From Carya illinoinensis (taxonomy: Eukaryota; Streptophyta; Magnoliopsida; Fagales; Juglandaceae), in NCBI RefSeq assembly GCF_018687715.1, contig NC_056767.1:992001-1056000 (forward strand): a stretch of DNA of 64,000 nt, in the 5' to 3' direction. A program made the position numbers and the translations under genes. Under the pieces are notes generated by a model. That model did no database searches and had not been told where the DNA came from. It saw nothing but the letters and a program-made list of their open reading frames with translations. Every line of letters begins with the position of its first letter. Position 1 is the stretch's first letter. Shown here piece by piece: positions 57,551 through 64,000 of the stretch.

Positions 57551-57716
57551 AATAATATTTTATATAGTCATAAAATATATAAGTGTCGTATAATTATTTT
57601 ATAAGATAATAAAATTTATTATTAAAAATTTAATTTTTTTATATAAATCTCGTATTTATTTATATTTTTTAAAACGATTACATGATATTTACATTAAAAT
57701 AATTATAACTATTATT
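57551..57716. mobile_element. Foldback MITE, family B
   Basis: ATATAGTCATAAAATATATAAG at the left and GATATTTACATTAAAATAA at the right flank an A/T-rich core with ATAAATCTCG. Confidence 0.45.
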
Positions 57717-59868
57717 TATCATGTGAAATTGTGCATACTTATAATATATTCAGCTCGTTATAAAACTTAATTGCTTTGGAAAAATTGTCAAGATACCTAT
57801 CTAGCTAGCCCACCTCTCAACTGTTTCCTTGTCATCCTATTACAATAATATAAATGCGGTTGATTAAGTAAAAGCTATATATCTTCAGCCGTCCAAAGCT
57901 TCTTTTCAAAGCGACAGACTGACCTATTTTATACAAAAATTCATTAAAATACACCATGTTGTGGCCCACCATGTTTATTCAGGATACGTGTGCGGATGAT
58001 GGATTGACACGTTACCCTATATTCTTGTCATCGAGAGGGGTTTTCAATTTTGAAAGGCAAATTAGTAACCATCATGACGGTTGATTGGGTTGTAATTTAA
58101 TACTCATTTTGTGCTGTTGGAACCGACATGTTGTCACATGATCGCTTATTTTTATTGTGAGTGGGGTTAACGTTTTGGTCACTGTTTTTTCACTCATTCA
58201 TTCTAGATTATTCCATTATTTACATTTACTATGTTACCCTCGTGTAAGATAAAATGGAATCATAAATTACCTGACAATATTGCTATCTTTTTCTTGGTAT
58301 ATTACATATTTGTAAAGGGTATTTAATGCTATATTAATAAACTTAATTTATAATATGAGTACTGATAAGTACAAGTTCTTAATAAACAAATTTTATATAA
58401 GTTTTTTGTAAAAAGATAATATTTTAATTTATATTTTTATCATACTATATAAGATGTAGTATATTTATAATGATTAAATTATTTAATGAAAGATTATATA
58501 ATAGTAATAAATGTGTTACATCTTATATAATAGAATCAGAATAAAATAATAATGTAATATATATAATTTTTTTATAAAAATATGGGTCTCGCTAAAATAA
58601 AAAAGTTTTTTTATATTTTTTTATTGTGAGATTTACTTTTTTATAAAAAAAATTTATACGAGACTTGCCTATTAAGATATATACAAATCATTTTTCTTAT
58701 AATATGTAGTACAGTTGAGATGAGCAAAGATAAATTTAGTCAATAGTCATTTAGGTTTTTATGCATAGAGAAATTTAATTAGTTTAATAGAAATTAAATT
58801 AAAAAAAATAAAAATAAAATTAATACATAATGTATGAAGTGATAAATACGAAAGCTAAGTCATTCACGACAATGTACGACAGATTCTACGCAAAATTGCA
58901 AATCCCAAAGGTATACGCAGCAATGAACAAAATTATGAAGAATTCGTACATCAGGGGTATATCCGTCATTCATGGGGACGAAGCAAGCATCCTCCGAGGA
59001 ACAATTCAACTAGAGTCTAGCGTGTGAGTCGAGTACACAGTTACGCAACAAATAAGAAACGAACACGTATGACACCAAAATGCACGACATAATTACCTCC
59101 ATTATTGTAAGGACAACTCTTACCACTCATTTACTGTATATTTTAGTTTATTTTATTTTTTAATAATTAAAAAAATTATTATTAGTAAAGTTGTAATTTA
59201 TTATTATTTTTTAATAATTAAAGATGTTAAAAAAATATTTTAAAAAATAATTAAAAAATAAAAATTTTAAAAATAATGAACGAGCGGTATAGTAAGCTTA
59301 TTATTATCGTTATTATAATCTAATACACCCATGCATGCAGCGGTTTGGACCATGGCCATCCATGCCAAAGGTGGGGCCCACGCGGTTCACGAGGCAAGTT
59401 GGGTTTTGGCCCTTGGGGGAGAGAAAGAGACAGTGCAATGCGAACGGACAGAAGATGTATATATTCCTCGCACTTGATTGGTCCACGAGTACGTTAAGCT
59501 CGTTAATTATCTAGAGCTGTGCTGTGATTGGTCCGTCAGAAATATCTAGAGAGATCATAAAACTTGTTTCCTCCTCCTGACCTTCAGATATTTTTGCTCT
59601 TGCCGTGACTCTCCCCACCCTTTGGTTCGGGTCCTCAGTCCGTCCACGCGGCGAGATTCATGCAGATTTATTTATTTATTTATTTTTCCCCCTTTTTTTT
59701 TTCCCTTCTTCCTCATCTGAGTAAGCTTAATACCATTATACTAAAAAGATATATATAAAGAAAGAGTAAGGTTCCTAATAAATACTTCAAAATAATAAAT
59801 AATAGTGTATAATAGTGGAAAAAAAAATTTATTAGGAACTAATTTCTTAGTCTCTATTCATGTCTTAT

Positions 59869-61552
59869 TGTTGAATCTAAAGTTTCAAGTTTCGTATAAT
59901 TATAAATTTACACATAAATTTTGATGACAACAAATAAATTCAAAAAATAAAAGAATCAAACACATCAAGAAATCAAGCATGAGTAAAAAGGGAACAAATT
60001 CATATTAAAGTCATAAAATAATGTTGTAAATGTCTTAAAAATTTGAAATTAGGATTAAGATTCAAAATTAATATTTTATTATAAAACATTAAAATATATT
60101 TTTCACATGTGTATGAATATTTTGAAAATTAAATTTAAAAATTATGAAAGATGATTGATTGTCATATTTCACGTGTGCATAACATAATTAAAAGTTTGAA
60201 TTTTGAAAATATTATAAATGATTGATTATCCATTTTTTACATGTGCATACTTTATTTGAGTATTTTCAAAAGTGATTGACATTTTTTTTACTTATGTAAA
60301 AAGTAGATGATTTTGTTTGAAAATTTTGAAAATATTAAAAATAAATGATTGTCATTTTTCAAATGTACATGTTTTATTTGAATATTTTTAAAAGTTATTT
60401 ATGTTCTTTTTGACTTATGCAAAAGATAGATGATTTGTTTGAAAATTTTAAAAAGTAAAGTGTGCTCTTTTTATCATATGCAAAAAATAAAAAGATTGGG
60501 TTTGAAATTTTTGAAAAATAAAATTTGTTCCTTTTGTCACATATAAAAAGTAAAAAGATTACGTTTGAAATTTTTAAAAAGTAAAGTGTGTTCCTTTTGT
60601 CATATGCAAAAAGTAAAAATATTAGGTTTGAAATTTTTGAAAAGTAAAGTGTACTGCTTTTATCATATATAAAAAGTAAAAAAATTAGGTTTAAAATTTT
60701 TGAAAAGTAAAGTGTGTTTCTTTTGTCATATGTAAAAAGTAAAAAGATTATGTTTAAAATTTTTGAAAAGTAAAGTGTGTTCATTTTGTTATATGTAAGA
60801 AGTAAAAATATTAGGTTTGAAATTTTTAAAAAGTAAAGTGTGCTCATTTTATCATATGCAAAAAGTAAAAATATTAGGTTTAAAATTTTTGAAAAGTGAA
60901 TGATGTTGTATTTGACATGTGAATCTTTTTAAATTTAAATATGAAGTCTCATATGCCTGTAAATAGATCATTTGAGAGTTTCACATTTATAATACCAAAA
61001 GCATATAATATTCATTCAAAGATTTCATTCTCTTTTCTCTAAACATTGAGTCTTAACCCTTATTCATTTTAAGAGTTATAATTTGCGCTGTATTGTTCTT
61101 ATTTCACTCATTGATTATTGTTTTCTGATAACCTACCCACTGTCAACTCTTGTATCAGTAAAAAAATGTGTATAATCCTTGTGCGTGTAAAAAGTGTTTT
61201 ACATAGGAAATAGTTGAATCACCACTTGTAAAGTGATTGCAAGTGTAAATGGTATTCTATAAAGATCATTTATAGCGGTGTTTTTTAAAGGTGTAATAGG
61301 TTTCTATCTCCACCTGAATGAGGTTGAATAATGAATTTGAGGATTTTCAATGAATAACTTAAGGCGAGGACGTAGGCAGTGAGGCCGAATCTCGTTAACA
61401 TACTGAGTTTATTTCTTTCTTACCATTACTTTTTATATTTACTGCAGCTTTATATTTTATTTATGTTTTATATTGAATATTTGATTTATAATTGTTAATT
61501 TTTTAAATATAACTCAATTCACCATTCTCTTGTGTTAGTCATCTGGACAACA
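59869..61552 (+). mobile_element. Probable copia-type solo LTR, 1.7 kb
   Basis: Starts TGTTGAATCT and ends TCTGGACAACA, giving TG...CA ends. The 3' part has features I associate with long copia LTRs: AGGCGAGGACGTAGGCAGTG, then CCGAATCTCGTTAACA, and CTCAATTCACC close to the end. No internal domain or primer-binding site follows. The expected 5-bp target duplications do not match (CTTAT versus CCTAC), so the assignment rests on content. A 63-bp tandem repeat array occupies part of it. Confidence 0.5.
60395..60900. repeat. 63-bp tandem repeat array inside the putative LTR
   Basis: About eight units of the type GTAAAGTGTGTTCCTTTTG, then a CATATG-like core and GTAAAAATATTAGGTTTGAA. Because the period is a multiple of three and the unit lacks stops in one minus-strand frame, a 150-codon repetitive frame results; I do not regard it as a gene. 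Confidence 0.85.
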
Positions 61553-62373
61553 CCTACAAAAGGACGTTGTCTTATAAAAAGACGGATAAAATGTGTTTGC
61601 ATAAAAGTGAACAATAGAACCACTGCCTGAGATGGTGGGTCCTCCGCTTAAAGTGATAGAGATGGCTGGTACATTGTCACTTGTTGTCTTGAGATGATTT
61701 TTAGAAAGGTTCTCGATTCATCTTACAAGATTACGGTTTAAAAAAAGGGTAAGGTAGTAGTCGGAATCTAAGCTGAGTCGCTGGTGAGGGGACAACACTG
61801 TCAGTGGTGGCACGTGTCTTTGGAGGAGAGTTGACAAGTTGATCCAAATGATCAAGGGCCGGTGAAGCCAAAAAGGCTACGCATGACTACAGAAGCTACT
61901 CTAAGACCTGGCTGCGCGTAGAAAATGCACACAGTAGGGGCCGCGCATGCATCAAACGCATCAAGCAGAATCACAATTTTCTGTTGTGAGCATGAAAATC
62001 GGTGGCTATAGATGCGGTGTGTGCGGTAAGGAGGATGCGGGGAAGCATTAGATCGGTGAGAGTTGAAGGTACAAAGAGAAAATAAAAAGATAAACAACAG
62101 AAATGAAACAAACGGAAGAACATATGAACATAATAGCCACTAGGGGTGGCTAGGGGAGGAGGTGGTTGGAGCCAAGGTTACGAACCCCCTCCGCCAGTGA
62201 TGGGTGGAATATCCTAGAAACACTTGAGATTCGGCGACTGTACAGAGAGAAAAAGAAAACGAAAGAGTTCACTTCATACATCTGCATGTTATTATCTCTC
62301 AATTAGAGGGTATAAGATATGGCAATTTATTTAAATTTTATCTAAATATGTTTAATTGAAAAATATTATAGTC
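61553..62373. other. GC-richer island of unknown origin
   Basis: From about 61620 to 62280 the base composition is clearly higher in G+C than its surroundings, with GGGGTGGCTAGGGGAGG and CCGCGCATGC words. An 81-codon minus-strand frame (62097-61852) has no recognisable domain. It may be a fragment of a retrotransposon leader or LTR, but I find no terminal repeats or duplication. Confidence 0.35.
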
Positions 62374-62515
62374 AGATTATATAAAAATAATTCTATAAAT
62401 TGATATGATTTTTTATGAATCATTAGTTTATAAGATTATTTTATATTAATAAAGTAGATTTAATAGATCAAATGAAATCATATTCATTTAATTTATAAGA
62501 TTATTTTATATAAGT
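62374..62515. mobile_element. Foldback MITE, family A
   Basis: TATAAAAATAATTCTATAAAT at the left and, inverted, ATTTATAAGATTATTTTATAT at the right form the arms. Close in type to 13120 and 53540. Confidence 0.4.
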
Positions 62516-63707
62516 CATTTGTAAATATAGTAATACTCTTTTTAATTCATTCTATATCCATAATATGATAAATCTGAATATTAAAATTATTCTTTTATAA
62601 AATAAATAATGACATGTCATTTACAGACGCTTTGTCTATCCTATACACCGACTTTTAAAAATAGTTTTCTCATTTGAAGTAGTTGTATAAAATGTGGGTA
62701 TAAAAAGAAAAGTTATAACCAAACTGAAGATTTTGCCTAATGGTTTCTGTTCTCAATTTACTAATAGTTATTTAAAAAAAAACATAGAATAATATTTACA
62801 GTTTTTGGATGTGCAAGTTTCACGCACTTTATTTAAAAAAATATATATTTTGTTTTTTTAAATTGAATATGAGCAATTTGTGCAATCTAAAACTGTGTCT
62901 ACTGTCTAGCATCATTTTTTTTAACGATATTATTTTAATTAAACTTAAAGTTTTTTATCTACTAAGTTAGTTATAAACTTATATGTCCACACCATCATTT
63001 TATTCTTCTTTTCACAGTGTCTATCCTCAAAACGATTAGGACCCAACATCTCATATGAAGTGGGGTTTGATGAGAAAAGAAACTATTGACAGCATCAAAA
63101 GATAGAAAATCCAAAGGTAATCTATGCGATTCCCAATTAGAATAAGGAAGCAAGATCACGATCACTTACACAACACAAGTCCACCTATAAAACAAAACCC
63201 ATTATTATTATGCTCAAGTGGCCATACCTCTAGCTTTTAAGCAAGCAAGCAAGCCTTCTAAAAAGACAAAAGCAAGTTGCTAAAGTTCTTCTCCCACATT
63301 ATCTTCTTTCTTTTAAATCTATCTATCTATCATTATTTATGCACAGAAAGCTGTGTCCATTAATGAAAAAAGAAGTCAACTTTGTGCACTAGCAATGTAA
63401 TTATATACTTTTCTGAATTGACAAAAAGTGGTCGTCCCTATAAATTATAATATTAATTGAGTCCCTTAATTTTCTTTAATTTACGTACCAATCTCAATTA
63501 TGGCGTGTTATACCCACTTTGTAGTCAGTGGGGGTTTAGCTGTTTTACTAATTTCAGCATCGGCACATCGTTTCCTCATCTTAACAAGTCAATGAATATT
63601 CAAATCCCTCTCTCTCTCTAAGCACTACAATCTCTTAAGCATATAGAGGCACCGTTTCATGATCAGTCAACTCTAAATTTATATTCCACAAGTAGTTGAA
63701 TTCAACG

Positions 63708-63742
<35 letters not shown>

Positions 63743-64000
63743 AGTCCAAGGGATATCAAGTTGACTCATATTGTAATTTGGCTTACATGTCAAAAGAATG
63801 AATCATCACTCCGGGATGATTCTGGGCAAAGTCGCTTAAAATGTACCATATATTCATTAGCATTTGAAGAAAAAATGTTGTATACTATATTTTTATTTCA
63901 TTTTCAACGCATTTAGTAGAAGTAACACTACTCATAATTATTGGATCACATTTTGTTTCTGCCCACATATAAACAAAGTACACAACAGAAGCGATATTAG
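62516..64000. other. Intergenic, right end of window
   Basis: AT-rich DNA with an (AT)n microsatellite at about 63716-63742 and small (GCAA)n and (CTAT)n tracts near 63240-63340. No gene or complete mobile element could be supported. Confidence 0.45.

Larger units (their letters stand above)
55566..59868. other. Intergenic, AT-rich with scattered MITEs
   Basis: It holds family B MITEs (56012-56178, 57551-57716), an hAT-type MITE (57225-57412) and a GC-richer patch with imperfect inverted repeats of GGTGGC words (56480-56580). A promoter-like stretch with two GATTGGTCC (inverted CCAAT) motifs at 59470-59540 has no gene attached. No coding region could be supported. Confidence 0.45.

Noticed and set aside
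60395..60847. 150-codon minus-strand frame made of 21-residue repeats (YFSKISNLIFLLF-like)
   Set aside because: It is the translation of a 63-bp tandem repeat whose period is a multiple of three. There are no flanking exon signals, and it lies in a putative LTR.

Overview
The window is nuclear DNA of a flowering plant. It has short exons separated by GT...AG introns, AT-rich intergenic DNA, and dense plant transposon families. The foldback MITE families resemble those I associate with walnut and hickory relatives (Fagales), so a woody eudicot is my best guess, but that part is inference. I see no CRISPR array, rRNA gene or tRNA gene.

Layout. (1) 343-867 is a small conserved single-exon gene with site II promoter elements. 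(2) 868-10480 is intergenic. It contains a LINE relic split by a tRNA-derived SINE, a non-autonomous hAT element and a foldback MITE. (3) 10481-36937 and 36938-48445 are two head-to-tail copies of one segmental duplication. Each carries a complete 11-exon gene for a type I inositol polyphosphate 5-phosphatase: copy 1 at 24232-36006 and copy 2 at 41929-47508. (4) 49272-52679 (minus) is a 7-exon choline kinase gene. (5) 53100-64000 is gene-poor and holds MITEs, a PIF/Harbinger-type element with an internal minisatellite, a probable copia solo LTR and a GC-richer island of unknown origin.

The duplication works as a before/after comparison for mobile elements. Copy 1 alone carries a 7.4-kb CACTA element (15200-22575, TSD TAA), a Harbinger MITE in intron 9, and in the same intron a Ty3/gypsy chromovirus (TSD CCTAT) nested in a LINE fragment. 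These stretch intron 9 to about 7 kb without touching an exon. Copy 2 alone carries a 931-bp Pack-MULE (9-bp TSD) with a captured tetraspanin gene fragment. In each case the other copy shows the matching empty site or uninterrupted sequence.

The most unusual object is the CACTA element. It encodes two divergent genes. The minus-strand gene splices in frame from the transposase-associated N-terminal domain straight to the Transposase_24-like C-terminal region, so the DDE catalytic core is missing. The plus-strand gene encodes a 402-residue plant-transposon protein. Dozens of copies of the 10-bp palindrome CGTTCGAACG and close variants sit at both ends and again in the central divergent promoter region. 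Some are arranged as repeated hairpins.
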